This document shows positions 1 through 8,818 of a stretch of DNA of 64,000 nucleotides, in pieces; position 1 is the stretch's first letter, and every line of letters starts with the position of its first letter. Location of the stretch: NCBI GenBank assembly GCA_965276815.1, contig CBDIBE010000005.1, forward strand, positions 62,001-126,000. Direction: 5' to 3'. The notes beneath the pieces are model-generated. The model searched no databases. It saw only the letters and a list, made by a program, of their open reading frames with translations, and had not been told where the DNA came from. A program made the translations under genes and the position numbers. This stretch comes from JAVVHH01 sp965276815. GTDB taxonomy: Bacteria; Pseudomonadota; Alphaproteobacteria; Acetobacterales; Acetobacteraceae.

Positions 1-635
1 TGGCCCCCGGCCCGGACGTAAGCCCCCCGTCGCGCAACAAACAACTGGCCGCACCCGGCCCCCAGACCCGGCGACAAGGATCGCCGCATCCCCGCGATCG
101 GCAAATAACCGATCAGCAGGAAGTGGATCAGCGGCAGGAACAGCAGTTCAGACCAGCTGCGCGTGATCTGCGCCGGAAACCCGCTCGCCAGCCCAACCGC
201 GTGACGTTGCATGAACCCGGCCATCCGAGCGAGCGCGTCCGGCCCCAAACGGACATCGGCATCCACGAACACCATTAGCTCATGCTGCGCGAGCCCGGAC
301 AGCACGTGGCAGGCGTGCTGCTTGCCGGACCAGCCCGGCGGCAAAGCCGAGCCCCTGACGACCCGCAACCGCTCATCGGCGATGCCGCGCAGAATCTCCG
401 GCGTGCGGTCGGTGCTGGCGTCGTCCAGAACGATCAGCTCGAGGTCCACCCCCTCACTGGCCAACACGGCGGCGCAGGCGTCGGCGACATTCGCCTCCTC
501 GTTGCGCGCCGGGATCAGCACTGAGACCGCCGGGCGGCCTTTGGCCGGCGCCGGCGTGCGTAACAAAAAGAGGTTGGCGAGGCCAAGTAGCAACGGGAGA
601 GCTGCCAGGCACAGCGCGGCCCAAGCCAGGATCAC
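1..635 (-). CDS. Family 2 glycosyltransferase, carotenoid cluster (C-terminus beyond window)
   Basis: Membrane-associated GT-A glycosyltransferase; by context it would add sugar to a C30 carotenoid carboxylate, as CrtQ does in staphyloxanthin synthesis. About 211 residues are visible and the gene runs off the left edge. A hydrophobic segment (residues 1-25) is followed by the GT2 opening SVLIPARNEE, the nucleotide-binding DDAS near 71, the metal-binding DAD at 125-127, and a hydrophobic stretch around 165-182. The GTG start overlaps the acyltransferase stop in a GTGA tetranucleotide, so the two are probably translationally coupled. The family is clear; the substrate is inferred only from neighbours. 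Confidence 0.8.
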   Translation of the reverse strand, partial: MILAWAALCLAALPLLLGLANLFLLRTPAPAKGRPAVSVLIPARNEEANVADACAAVLASEGVDLELIVLDDASTDRTPEILRGIADERLRVVRGSALPPGWSGKQHACHVLSGLAQHELMVFVDADVRLGPDALARMAGFMQRHAVGLASGFPAQITRSWSELLFLPLIHFLLIGYLPIAGMRRSLSPGLGAGCGQLFVARRGAYVRAGG

Positions 636-1426
636 TCGCGTCCTCCGTGCGAGACGTCGATGGTTTGGCCCCGCGCCAGCGCCCGAAGCCGGCGGAAGGC
701 GTTGTAAACTGGGCTGCCGCCGGTGCTGCCCTGCATCAGGCGATGGAACAGCCGAGGATCGCGGCGCAGGCTTTCCGCCGCCAACCCGTCCATGGTGCGG
801 GTCAGCTCGTCCTCGAGCAGCCGGGTCCATTGGGCGACGCTGTGCTCGCCGCCTGCAGGAATCGGCGGCCCGAACCGCGCCAGTGCCTCCGGCTTGACCT
901 CGTTCCAGAACGTGTATTCGAGCGCGAGCGGCAGCACGACCGCGTCCGGAACCCGGCGCAATAGGTGGGCGATCCCGGGCCGCAAGCCGAGCGGCCGCTG
1001 CCTGATGTCGGCGAACTCGCCCTGGACCGTGATCCACAGCACGCGCCGCGGGTCCGATAAGATGCGAGTGCAAGTCTTCAGGAAGTGGGCGGCGCCGCGC
1101 GGCGTGTCTAGCTCGATGCCGAAGATCCCCATCTGCTGGAGCATGCGGTATTTGCCGAGCGCCTCCGCGTCCATCGGGCCGAAGCCGGTTTGGCCTGGAA
1201 AGAGCTTGGCCTGCAGCAGGATGAGGAAAGCCGGGTCCCACCAGGAGGGGTGCGCGCTGCAAATGATGATGGGCCGGCCCGGCGGCACTTGCGGCAGCCC
1301 GGTGCGCGACAGGCGTACGCTGTTGAACTTGCGCCAGAACAGCCAGCGCAGATACCAGCCGAAGGCTCGGAACATCAAAGGCGAGTGCCGAGCGACCGGG
1401 TCGGCGGACGGCCGGATCTCAGGCAC
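632..1426 (-). CDS. PlsC-like acyltransferase, carotenoid cluster
   Basis: A 1-acylglycerol-phosphate-acyltransferase fold enzyme, 264 residues from the GTG start. The catalytic HX4D motif is HPSWWD and a later QGEF block matches the family's EG motif. In this cluster it plausibly esterifies the sugar of a glycosylated C30 carotenoid, the job of CrtO in Staphylococcus, although it is PlsC-like rather than a CrtO homologue. Start choice: the GTG at 1426 overlaps the end of the upstream desaturase by 8 bp. A TTG at 1453 or an ATG at 1375 (MFRAFGWYLR) are alternatives; the last leaves a 43-bp gap without an obvious ribosome binding site. Confidence 0.75.
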   Translation of the reverse strand: MPEIRPSADPVARHSPLMFRAFGWYLRWLFWRKFNSVRLSRTGLPQVPPGRPIIICSAHPSWWDPAFLILLQAKLFPGQTGFGPMDAEALGKYRMLQQMGIFGIELDTPRGAAHFLKTCTRILSDPRRVLWITVQGEFADIRQRPLGLRPGIAHLLRRVPDAVVLPLALEYTFWNEVKPEALARFGPPIPAGGEHSVAQWTRLLEDELTRTMDGLAAESLRRDPRLFHRLMQGSTGGSPVYNAFRRLRALARGQTIDVSHGGRE

Positions 1427-2963
1427 CAACGCGCATCGCCTCCGCGGAGGCAAAATCCTGGCTAAGGCTGTCCGCCGCTATCCAGCCGCTCATCAGCACC
1501 ATCGGCATGCCCGGCCCCGGATGCGCCGCTCCGCCGGCGAGATAGAGGCCCGGCAGGTCGCGCGACCGGTTGCCTGGCTTGAACGCGCCGTTCACCTTGC
1601 CGTGGCTGGCCAACCCATAAATGGCGCCGTTCAGCACCCGGTAGCGGTCGTGGATGTCTTGCGGGGTCAGATGCCGCTCGAACACGATCCGCTCCTCGAG
1701 GTCCGGCATCCCGGCGCAGCGCTTCAACTTGTCGAGGATCACCTGCCGGTAGGGGCCGAACATCCTGCTCCAATCGTGGTGCGGCCGCAGGAACGGCGTG
1801 TGCACGAGCACGTAGAGCGCTTCTCCGCCCGGCGGGGCGACGCCGGGCTCGCTGCGCGCCGTGGCCGCCAGGTAGCAGGTCGGGTCCGGCGCGGGCTCGC
1901 CCTTGCCGTAGATCCAGCGGAACTCTTCTTCCGGATCGGCGGAGAAGACGAAGTCGTGATGCGCGAGGTGGTCGTAGCCGCGGTCGAGCCCGAGATACAG
2001 AACGACGCCGGAACAGGCCGGATCGCGCTTCCAGCGCTTGGCGAACCCGCGATCCACCGGGCCGCCGACCAGCTCGCGATAGGTCCGCACGCTGTCCATA
2101 TTGGAGACGACGGCGCTGCAGCGGATCGTCTCGCCCTGGTCGGTGGCGACGCCGACTGCCCGCCCGTCCTCCTGGAGAATTCGGGTCACGTCGGTGCCAG
2201 GCCGCAGGTCCACGCCGAGCTCGCCCGCGAGCCGCTCCAGCGCCGCGGGCACCGCATGAGTGCCGCCGATTGGATACCAGACGCCGCAATCCGTCTGCAT
2301 GTGGGCGATGCTGCAAAGCACGGCGGGCGAGGCGTAAGGCGAGCTGCCGACATACTGGACAAAATGGTCGAGCATCTGCGACACGCGCCGGTCGGGCGTG
2401 CGCTTCCTGATCTGCCCGGCCACCGAGGTGCCCATCCGAAGGCTGAGCACATCACGCAGCGTGGCCAGATCCATGCCCTTGAAGCTGAGCGTGTCGCTGA
2501 TGCCTTCGACCGACTTCCAGAAGAAGAACTTGTTGGACACCTCATGCAGCTTGGCGCTCATGCCAATGAAATCGCGGTAGCCGGCGCCGTTGCCGGGGGC
2601 GACGCGCTCGACGGCGTCGGCCATCGCCGGCACGTCTTCCTGCAAGTCGAGCACGCTGCCGTCATCGAAGAAGCAGCGCCATTGCGGGTCGAGCCGATGG
2701 AGGTCGAGGTAGGCGTGCATGTCCCGTCCGGCTTCCTGGAAGATGCGCTCCAGCACGGCGGGGACGGTCAGGATGGTCGGCCCCATGTCGAACCGGAACC
2801 CGTCCTCCTCGAGCACCGCCGCCTTGCCGCCCAGCCACGGATTCTTGTCGAACAGCACGACCCGGTGGCCGCGCGCCGCCAGCGTGCACGCGGCCGCGAG
2901 CCCGCCCAACCCGGCGCCGACCACGGCGACAGGCAGCACACCACAAGGGGAAAGTGCGTTCAT
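1419..2963 (-). CDS. crtP: CrtN/CrtP-type C30 carotenoid desaturase or oxidase (CrtP/CrtNb-like)
   Basis: FAD-dependent amine-oxidase-fold enzyme of 514 residues. The dinucleotide-binding motif VVGAGLGGLAAA starts near residue 14, the substrate-side block FDMGPTILTVPAV follows, and the C-terminal FAD motif is LAGGAAHPGPGMPM. That HPGPGMPM form recalls enzymes that oxidise the end methyls of diapo-carotenoids (CrtP, CrtNb), so I place it as the oxidase and its upstream partner as the desaturase. The split is tentative. The ATG overlaps the stop of the upstream paralogue in ATGA, which fixes the start and indicates one operon. Confidence 0.75.
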   Translation of the reverse strand: MNALSPCGVLPVAVVGAGLGGLAAACTLAARGHRVVLFDKNPWLGGKAAVLEEDGFRFDMGPTILTVPAVLERIFQEAGRDMHAYLDLHRLDPQWRCFFDDGSVLDLQEDVPAMADAVERVAPGNGAGYRDFIGMSAKLHEVSNKFFFWKSVEGISDTLSFKGMDLATLRDVLSLRMGTSVAGQIRKRTPDRRVSQMLDHFVQYVGSSPYASPAVLCSIAHMQTDCGVWYPIGGTHAVPAALERLAGELGVDLRPGTDVTRILQEDGRAVGVATDQGETIRCSAVVSNMDSVRTYRELVGGPVDRGFAKRWKRDPACSGVVLYLGLDRGYDHLAHHDFVFSADPEEEFRWIYGKGEPAPDPTCYLAATARSEPGVAPPGGEALYVLVHTPFLRPHHDWSRMFGPYRQVILDKLKRCAGMPDLEERIVFERHLTPQDIHDRYRVLNGAIYGLASHGKVNGAFKPGNRSRDLPGLYLAGGAAHPGPGMPMVLMSGWIAADSLSQDFASAEAMRVGA

Positions 2964-4522
2964 AGGGCCTCCGCGACCGCGGGTTCGTATTCCGGCTGCG
3001 CCATCGACGATTCGGGGCTCCAATTGGCCGAAATACCCAGATCCTGCGTCAACAACCGCGACGTGATCCGCGCACTCTCGAAAATCACCGGCAGGCCGCT
3101 GCCGGGATGCGTGCCGCCGCCGACCAGATAGACCCGGTCCAGATCCTCGAACCGGTTGCGCGGCCGCCAATGCAGCATCTGCCGTATATTGTGCGCCAGG
3201 TTGAACGTCGCGCCGCGGAACACCTGCAAATCCTGCTCCCAGCTCTCCGGCGTCAGGATCTTCTCGAAGCGGATCCGCTCCTCCAGCCCGTGCAGCCCGA
3301 TCCGCTCGAGCCGCCGCAGCGTCAGCGCCCGGTAGCGCGCCTGCTCCGCCGGCCAATCCAGCCCGGCGCCGATGCGATGGCCGACCGGCACCAATACGTA
3401 CAGCGTCGAATGACCCGGCGGGGCCAGGGCCGGGTCGGTCACGCACGCATTCTGCACGTAGAAGCTCGGCTCGCCCGGCGCCTGCCCGGCCTCGATCTCG
3501 GCAAGGTTCCGACGGTAGTCGCTGGCGAGGTAAATCGTGTGATGCGAGAGGTCCGGCAGGGTGCCCTCGATGCCGAGGTACATCATGAAGGTGCTGCAGG
3601 AGAACTTTTTGCTGTTGATCGCCCGGTCGGACCAGCGGCGGCGCAACCGGTCCGGTACGAGCCGGGTCATCGTCTGCGCAAAGTCGGAATTGATCACCAA
3701 CGCGTCGTAGCGCTGCTGCTCGCCGCCAGCCCGCAGCCCGACGGCACGCCGGCCCTCGAACAGGATTTCCTCGACGGGCTGCCCCGGCTTGATCCGCGCG
3801 CCCATGTCGCGCGCCACTCGCGCCATCGCCGCGATGACGGCGCCAGTGCCGCCCCGTGGATGATAGACGCCGTACTCATACTCCATGAAGGACAGGATGG
3901 TGAACAAGCTGGGGCAGCGGAACGGCGACATCCCCAGGTATTTGCTTTGAAAACTGAACGCCAGCCGAACGCGCGGGTCGCGGAAATACACGCTCAAATC
4001 CCGATCCACGCTGCGATGCGGCCGCAGCATCCTGAGGCCCCGCAGCACTTGTGGCCGGCCGAGATCGCGTATGCTGTTGAACGCGGCTTCCAGGATGGGG
4101 CGGAAGACGGCGAGCTTGGCCCGGTTGTCGGCCATGAAGCGGGGCAGGGCGGCCGCGTCGTCCGGGTTCAGGCGAGCGATCTCCTCGGCCATCCGGCCCA
4201 TATCGCCGGTCGCCTGCATCTCCGCGCCGTCCTCGAACATGAGGTGATATTGCGGATCGAGGCGGATCAGCTCGATCTCGTCCTCCAGCCGGCGCCCGCA
4301 GGCGGCGAAGATGTCGGAGAGGACGCGCGGGTAGAGGAAGAAGGTCGGGCCGGTATCGAAGCGGAACGTGCCCTGATCGGTCGGCGCGGTGATCGTGGCG
4401 GAACGGCCGCCCAGCACGTCACGCGCCTCGTGCACCGTGACATCCACACCCGCCTTCGCCAGCAACATCGCCGTAGCCAGGCCGCCCGGCCCGGCGCCAA
4501 TAATGCCTACGCGTTTGTTCAT
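2960..4522 (-). CDS. crtN: CrtN-type diapophytoene desaturase
   Basis: FAD-dependent carotenoid desaturase, 520 residues, a second member of the CrtI/CrtN family. It has IIGAGPGGLATAM at residues 6-18, the block FDTGPTFFLYPRV, and the C-terminal motif LVGGGTHPGSGLPVIF. In C30 pathways CrtN introduces the conjugated double bonds into 4,4'-diapophytoene. It is the first gene of the minus-strand arm and faces the aldehyde dehydrogenase across 80 bp. No diapophytoene synthase (CrtM) or squalene-route gene is in view; it may lie beyond the left edge or elsewhere. Assignment as desaturase rather than oxidase is tentative. Confidence 0.75.
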   Translation of the reverse strand: MNKRVGIIGAGPGGLATAMLLAKAGVDVTVHEARDVLGGRSATITAPTDQGTFRFDTGPTFFLYPRVLSDIFAACGRRLEDEIELIRLDPQYHLMFEDGAEMQATGDMGRMAEEIARLNPDDAAALPRFMADNRAKLAVFRPILEAAFNSIRDLGRPQVLRGLRMLRPHRSVDRDLSVYFRDPRVRLAFSFQSKYLGMSPFRCPSLFTILSFMEYEYGVYHPRGGTGAVIAAMARVARDMGARIKPGQPVEEILFEGRRAVGLRAGGEQQRYDALVINSDFAQTMTRLVPDRLRRRWSDRAINSKKFSCSTFMMYLGIEGTLPDLSHHTIYLASDYRRNLAEIEAGQAPGEPSFYVQNACVTDPALAPPGHSTLYVLVPVGHRIGAGLDWPAEQARYRALTLRRLERIGLHGLEERIRFEKILTPESWEQDLQVFRGATFNLAHNIRQMLHWRPRNRFEDLDRVYLVGGGTHPGSGLPVIFESARITSRLLTQDLGISANWSPESSMAQPEYEPAVAEAL

Positions 4523-4602
4523 AATTTCTTGGTCAGTAGTACGATGCTAAATGGCATGCTCAACCCTAACCCCTTCTTCCCAGCGCCGGTAGAGTTGGGG
4601 GC
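4523..4602. promoter_or_regulatory. Divergent intergenic region between the two carotenoid arms
   Basis: These 80 bp separate divergent start codons and are more AT-rich than their surroundings. A short dyad ATGC-taaatg-GCAT lies at 4544-4557 and overlaps a GCATGC palindrome. Both arms must start transcription here or share a regulator here, but I see no convincing -35/-10 pair. Confidence 0.4.
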
Positions 4603-5997
4603 ATGAACGAACTTGTCATCGGCCCGATTCTGGACCGGGCGCGGGCCAGCGGCCGCGATTGGGCGGCTTGTGGCCTGCCGGCTCGGCTGCGCGTGCTGGC
4701 CACGGCGCGGCGGCTGATCGCGCGCGAAGCCGAGTCGCTGGCCGCCACGGTTCGCCGGACCACCGCCGACACGCTGGTCTCCGAAGTCCTGCCTTTGGCC
4801 GAGGCGGCCGGCTTTCTGGTCCTGCAGGCGCCGCGGCTGCTTGCCCCGCGCCGGCCCGGCGGCTGGCGGCCACTCTGGCTAATGGGCGTCCGCTCGGAAA
4901 TCGTGCGGGAACCGCGCGGGGCTGTCCTGATCCTGGGGCCTGGCAATTATCCGCTATTCCTCCCCGGCGCCCAGGCGCTGCAGGCCCTCGCGGCGGGCAA
5001 CGCGGTCTGCATCAAGCCTGCGCCCGGAGCGAGCGCGCCGATGCTGGCGCTCGCCGATCTGTTACAGCGCGCAGGCCTGCCCGAAGCGGCGCTGCAGGTG
5101 TTGGACGAGGCGGCCGGCCCCGAAGCGAGTCGCGCCGGGTTCGACTACATCGTGCTGACTGGCAGCGCGGAGACCGGCGCGGAAGTCCTGCGCGCGGCCG
5201 CCGAGACGCTGACACCGACGGCGATGGAGCTTTCCGGCTGCGACGCGGTGTTCGTGCTGCTGGGCGCGGACCTCGCGCTGGTCGCGTCCTGCCTCGCCTA
5301 CGGGTTGCGGCTCAACGGCGGCGCGACCTGCATCGCGCCGCGCCGGGTCTTCGTGCCCGAGACGCTGACGGCCGAACTCGAGAGCCGGATCGTGGCGCAA
5401 CTGCCACGGCCCGCGACAATCCCCGACGCGATCGCGGCCCGGCTGGGCCGGCTGCTGGACGCCGCGGAACAGGAAGGCGCCCGCATCGTCTCGCGCAACC
5501 CGGCGGTGCTCGCCAAGGCGCGGCCGGAGATGGACCTGCTCAAGCAGGACGTGTTCGCGCCGTGGCTCGCCCTCGTTCCGGTGGCCGGCCCGGATGCGGC
5601 GCTGGCCGCCGCCGATACATGCCCCTTCGCGCTCGGCGCCAGCGTCTTCGGCCCGGCGGCGGCGGCGCGGGACATGGCGCGCCGGGTCCGCGCCGGCTCG
5701 GTCTGCATCAACGACCTGATCGTGCCGACCGCCGATCCGCGGCTGCCGTTCGGCGGGCGCGGACGCAGCGGCTTCGGCGTGACCCGCGGCGCCGAGGGTC
5801 TGCTGGAGATGACGGTGCCGAAGACGATCAGCGCCCGCACCGGCAGCTTCCGCCCGCATCTGACCGCACCCACCGGCGCCGATACCGCGCGTTTCGCCGC
5901 AATGACGACGCTGCTGCATGGCGATTGGCGCGAGCGATGGAGGGCCGTTCGGTCGTTTTCCGGGTTGCAGCGGGATGTTGAAGGCAAGCGCTCGTAG
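4603..5997 (+). CDS. Aldehyde dehydrogenase, CrtNc type (diapo-carotenoid aldehyde to acid)
   Basis: NAD(P)-dependent aldehyde dehydrogenase superfamily, 464 residues. The catalytic cysteine is Cys243 in NGGATCIAPRR and the general-base glutamate is Glu209 in MELSGCDA; GPGNYPLFLPG is the usual cofactor-side block. In Methylomonas and Staphylococcus a dehydrogenase beside crtN/crtP oxidises the terminal aldehyde of diaponeurosporene or diapolycopene to the carboxylate that is then glycosylated. Here it is divergent from those genes and completes such a set. The ATG follows a GGGG-rich leader. The substrate is inferred from context; the family is certain. Confidence 0.82.
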   Translation: MNELVIGPILDRARASGRDWAACGLPARLRVLATARRLIAREAESLAATVRRTTADTLVSEVLPLAEAAGFLVLQAPRLLAPRRPGGWRPLWLMGVRSEIVREPRGAVLILGPGNYPLFLPGAQALQALAAGNAVCIKPAPGASAPMLALADLLQRAGLPEAALQVLDEAAGPEASRAGFDYIVLTGSAETGAEVLRAAAETLTPTAMELSGCDAVFVLLGADLALVASCLAYGLRLNGGATCIAPRRVFVPETLTAELESRIVAQLPRPATIPDAIAARLGRLLDAAEQEGARIVSRNPAVLAKARPEMDLLKQDVFAPWLALVPVAGPDAALAAADTCPFALGASVFGPAAAARDMARRVRAGSVCINDLIVPTADPRLPFGGRGRSGFGVTRGAEGLLEMTVPKTISARTGSFRPHLTAPTGADTARFAAMTTLLHGDWRERWRAVRSFSGLQRDVEGKRS

Positions 5998-6055
5998 AGC
6001 CTTGCGCCACGGCTTCGGCGCGTGTCGGATAGCGCCGCATCGGAGGAACGATCAG

Positions 6056-7249
6056 ATGAAGCGCTACGCCCTCGCGGCCCTGCTGGCCTTCACCGTGTCG
6101 GCGCGGGCGCAGGTGCCCAACAACACGGTCAAGGTCGGCGTGCTGACCGACATGTCCGGCCCGTTCGCCGACCAGGTCGGCGCCGGCTCGGTGGCGGCGG
6201 CACGCATGGCGGCGGACGACTTCAATGCCGAGGGCGGGCCGCTGAAGGCCGAAATCGTCTACGCCGACCATCAGAACAAGCCAGATGTCGGCACGGCGCA
6301 GGCGCGGCAGTGGGTCGATCAGGACGGCGTGGACGCGATCGTCGACCTGCCGAACTCGGCCGTGGCCCTCGGGGTCAACACGGTGATGAAGGACCGCAAC
6401 CGCACCATGCTCGCCTCGTCCTCGGCGACGTCCGACCTGACCGGCTCGGCGTGCGCGCCGACCACGGTGCAATGGGTGCTCGATACCTGGGCGCTCGGTC
6501 ACACGGCGGCTTCGGCGCTGCTCGCGGAGGGCGAGAAAAACTGGTTTTTCCTGACCGTCGACTACGCGCTCGGCCAGGCGCTCGAGCGTGACGCGACCCA
6601 GGCAGTGACCGCGGGCGGCGGCAAGGTGCTGGGCCAGGTGCGCCAGCCGCTGGGGACAGCCGACTTCTCCTCGGCGCTGCTGCAGGCACAAAGTTCGGGC
6701 GCGCAGGTGCTAGCGCTGGCCAATACGGGCGCCGACGTCATCAACTCGGTCAAGCAGGCCAAGGAGTTCGGGCTGACCCAGTCGATGAAGGTGACCGCGC
6801 TGTTCCTGCAGCTTTCCGACGTGCATGGGATGGGGCTGCAGGAGGCGCAGGGGCTGCTGACGACCGAGGGGTGGTACTGGGACCTCAACGACGGCACGCG
6901 CGCCTTCGGCAAGCGCTTCGCCGACAAGATGAGCGGCCGCATGCCGACCGCGAACCATGCTGGGGTCTATTCCGCGACGCTGGCCTATCTGCACGCGGTG
7001 AAAGCGGCCAACACGATCGACGGCGACAAGGTGGTCAATTGGATGAAGCAGCATCCGAGCCAGGATCCGGTGTTCGGCCGGGTCGAAATCCGCGCCGACG
7101 GGCGAGCGCTGCATCCGATGTATCTATTCCGGGTCAAGACGCCGGCGCAGAGCAAGGGGCCGTACGACTATTACGACCTGCTGCAGACGATCCCGGCGGA
7201 CAACGCCTTCCGGCCGCTGAGCCAAGGAGGCTGCCCGCTGGTGCGTTGA
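6056..7249 (+). CDS. ABC transporter periplasmic binding protein, branched-chain amino acid type
   Basis: Extracellular ligand-binding receptor of the LivJ/LivK superfamily (Peripla_BP_6), 397 residues. The N-terminus MKRYALAALLAFTVSARAQ is a Sec signal peptide cleaved after ARAQ. The mature protein starts with VKVGVLTDMSGPFADQVG, the family's ligand-cleft opening. A strong GGAGGAACG site at 6042-6050 selects this ATG over upstream in-frame codons. No permease or ATPase gene lies nearby, so it is an orphan receptor; in related bacteria many such receptors bind aromatic or organic acids. The ligand is unknown. Confidence 0.85.
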   Translation: MKRYALAALLAFTVSARAQVPNNTVKVGVLTDMSGPFADQVGAGSVAAARMAADDFNAEGGPLKAEIVYADHQNKPDVGTAQARQWVDQDGVDAIVDLPNSAVALGVNTVMKDRNRTMLASSSATSDLTGSACAPTTVQWVLDTWALGHTAASALLAEGEKNWFFLTVDYALGQALERDATQAVTAGGGKVLGQVRQPLGTADFSSALLQAQSSGAQVLALANTGADVINSVKQAKEFGLTQSMKVTALFLQLSDVHGMGLQEAQGLLTTEGWYWDLNDGTRAFGKRFADKMSGRMPTANHAGVYSATLAYLHAVKAANTIDGDKVVNWMKQHPSQDPVFGRVEIRADGRALHPMYLFRVKTPAQSKGPYDYYDLLQTIPADNAFRPLSQGGCPLVR

Positions 7250-7275
7250 GCGCGCGTGCTCAGCCATGGTATAAT
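7246..7275 (+). promoter_or_regulatory. Sigma70-type promoter upstream of the Uma2 relic
   Basis: A -35 element TTGAGC (7246-7251) is separated by 18 bp from a perfect -10 TATAAT (7270-7275). It overlaps the stop codon of the binding-protein gene and points at the degenerate Uma2 gene 33 bp downstream. A perfect TATAAT is uncommon in DNA this GC-rich. Confidence 0.55.
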
Positions 7276-7308
7276 CCCGGGACAAACAGCGCCCTGCGTC
7301 CGCGCCGA

Positions 7309-7463
7309 ATGACCCGCGACCAGTTCTTCGACTGGGCGAGCATGGCACACAAAGCTGGAGTGCGAGCACGCTCGTCGCCGGCGAGACGCTTCGGATCCCG
7401 GAGGTGAGTATCGAGCTGCCGCTTGATGAGCTTTATGAGGAAACCGAGCTAGCGGGCAGCTAG
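7309..7463 (+). pseudogene. Uma2-family (DUF820) endonuclease relic with large internal deletion
   Basis: The 5' end encodes MTRDQFFDWASM, a typical Uma2 N-terminus. A few codons later, in another frame, the sequence encodes the family's C-terminal end (STLVAGETLRIPEVSIELP, then LDELYEETELAGS and a stop at 7461-7463). A full-length member has roughly 190-220 codons, so about three quarters of the gene, including the PD-(D/E)XK nuclease core, is gone and the ends are out of frame. Its stop overlaps the stop of the convergent kinase gene. The assignment is from memory of Uma2 termini in Acetobacteraceae. Confidence 0.6.
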
Positions 7464-8818
7464 GCGCTAGAAGGAACCCCCGCCTCGGCCAGCGCCGCCG
7501 CCTGCCGTTCCGCGACCTTCGCCTGATCGAAATCCTCGATCAGCTCGTGGAACATGCGGCTCCAATTCAGCTCCGCCTTCAGCCGCAGGAACACGCTGCC
7601 CAGGCCGAGTGCGGCGCGGTCCATCAGCACGAACTCCCGCGGCGGACGCACGCTGCCGGTCTGGCGCAGGCCGGCATGCACCTTTTCCGCCACGCTGCGG
7701 CCGTAGCTCGGATCGCCATGTTCCTGGATCCGGCGCACCCGGTCCTGCAGCAGCGGCTCGTAGACGAACTCCGCCCACTGGTTCAGCACCGATAGCTGAT
7801 CCTTGCTGAGATTGAGGAAACCCCAGCTCTCATAAGCGTGCCGCGCCTTCTCGATGTCGCCGTCGCGGATCGCTTCGTAGAGATCGATCACGCCCCGCAC
7901 GAAGCGAGGCTCGAACACCCGGATGGCGCCGAAATCGAGCAGATTGAGCCCGTTATCCCGGCGAACCTGGTAGTTTCCGAGATGCGGATCGCCATGGATG
8001 ACGCCGAAACGGTAGAATGGGACATACCACCCCTGAAACAAGGCGCGGGCCAGGTGGTTGCGCTGCTCCAGTGGCGGCTCCGTGTCGATCCACTTCTGGA
8101 TCGGCGTGCCCTCGAGCCAGGTCATCGTCAGCAGCCGCTTGGTCGTGTAATCGGACACCGGCTCCGGCACGCTGACCAGCGGCCGGTCGCGCAGCATGAT
8201 CCGATAGAGCCGGAGCTGGGCGGCTTCGCGGTCGTAATCCAGCTCCTCGCGCAGCCGCTCGGCGATCTCCGCGTAGATGTCATCGCCTTGGATGACACTG
8301 TCGATGCGCTTGTAGACGCCCATCGCCAATTTCAATTGCCGCAAATCGGCCTCGACCGTGCTCGGCATGTCCGGATACTGCAGCTTGCAGGCGACCTCGG
8401 CGCCATCGAGCAGGGTGGCGCGGTGCACCTGGCCAAGGCTCGCCGCAGCCGCCGCCTCCTGGCCGAAGCTGCGGAACTTCGACTGCCAGTCCGGCCCCAG
8501 CTCGCCGGCCATGCGCCGGCGGACGAAGGACCAGCCCATCGGCGGCGCATTGGCCTGGAGCTGCGACAGTTCTTCGGCATACTCGTCGGGCAGCGCGTCG
8601 GGGATCGTCGAGAGGATCTGCGCCACCTTCATCAACGGCCCCTTCAGGCCGCCGAGCACGGTCTTGAGGTCCTCGGCATGCGCGGCGCGGTCGGTCTTGA
8701 TGCCAAACACCTTGGCGCCGGCCACGCGCGCAGCGATCCCACCCACCGCCCCGGAGGTACGGGCGAAGCGCCGGATCTCGCCGAACAACGTGCCGCCATC
8801 GGCCTCGCGTGGGGCCAT
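7460..8818 (-). CDS. ABC1/UbiB-family atypical protein kinase
   Basis: ABC1 (AarF/ADCK) kinase-like protein, 452 residues. It carries the family variant KVAQILS of the KxGQ motif, an ATP-binding block with VACKLQYP, the catalytic loop HGDPHLGN, and LLDFGAIR in place of the DFG loop. UbiB-type members support ubiquinone synthesis; others act in quinone or lipid homeostasis. The lack of the C-terminal membrane helices seen in UbiB proper suggests a soluble ADCK-like branch. The ATG at 8818 overlaps the upstream peptidase stop in TGATG, so the two are co-translated; an in-frame TTG one codon earlier is less likely. Confidence 0.82.
   Translation of the reverse strand: MAPREADGGTLFGEIRRFARTSGAVGGIAARVAGAKVFGIKTDRAAHAEDLKTVLGGLKGPLMKVAQILSTIPDALPDEYAEELSQLQANAPPMGWSFVRRRMAGELGPDWQSKFRSFGQEAAAAASLGQVHRATLLDGAEVACKLQYPDMPSTVEADLRQLKLAMGVYKRIDSVIQGDDIYAEIAERLREELDYDREAAQLRLYRIMLRDRPLVSVPEPVSDYTTKRLLTMTWLEGTPIQKWIDTEPPLEQRNHLARALFQGWYVPFYRFGVIHGDPHLGNYQVRRDNGLNLLDFGAIRVFEPRFVRGVIDLYEAIRDGDIEKARHAYESWGFLNLSKDQLSVLNQWAEFVYEPLLQDRVRRIQEHGDPSYGRSVAEKVHAGLRQTGSVRPPREFVLMDRAALGLGSVFLRLKAELNWSRMFHELIEDFDQAKVAERQAAALAEAGVPSSA

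Noticed and set aside
723..3131. An open frame of about 800 codons on the plus strand antisense to the carotenoid genes.
   Set aside because: It is the antisense shadow of two clear FAD desaturases in GC-rich DNA, has Arg/Ala/Gly-rich low-complexity composition and no recognisable domain.
6022..6060. A translation reading EERSDEAL upstream of the ABC binding protein, like the CEERSDEAI repeat.
   Set aside because: The nucleotide match to the repeat is partial, there is no second inverted end, and the bases are explained by the GGAGGAACG ribosome binding site and start codon.
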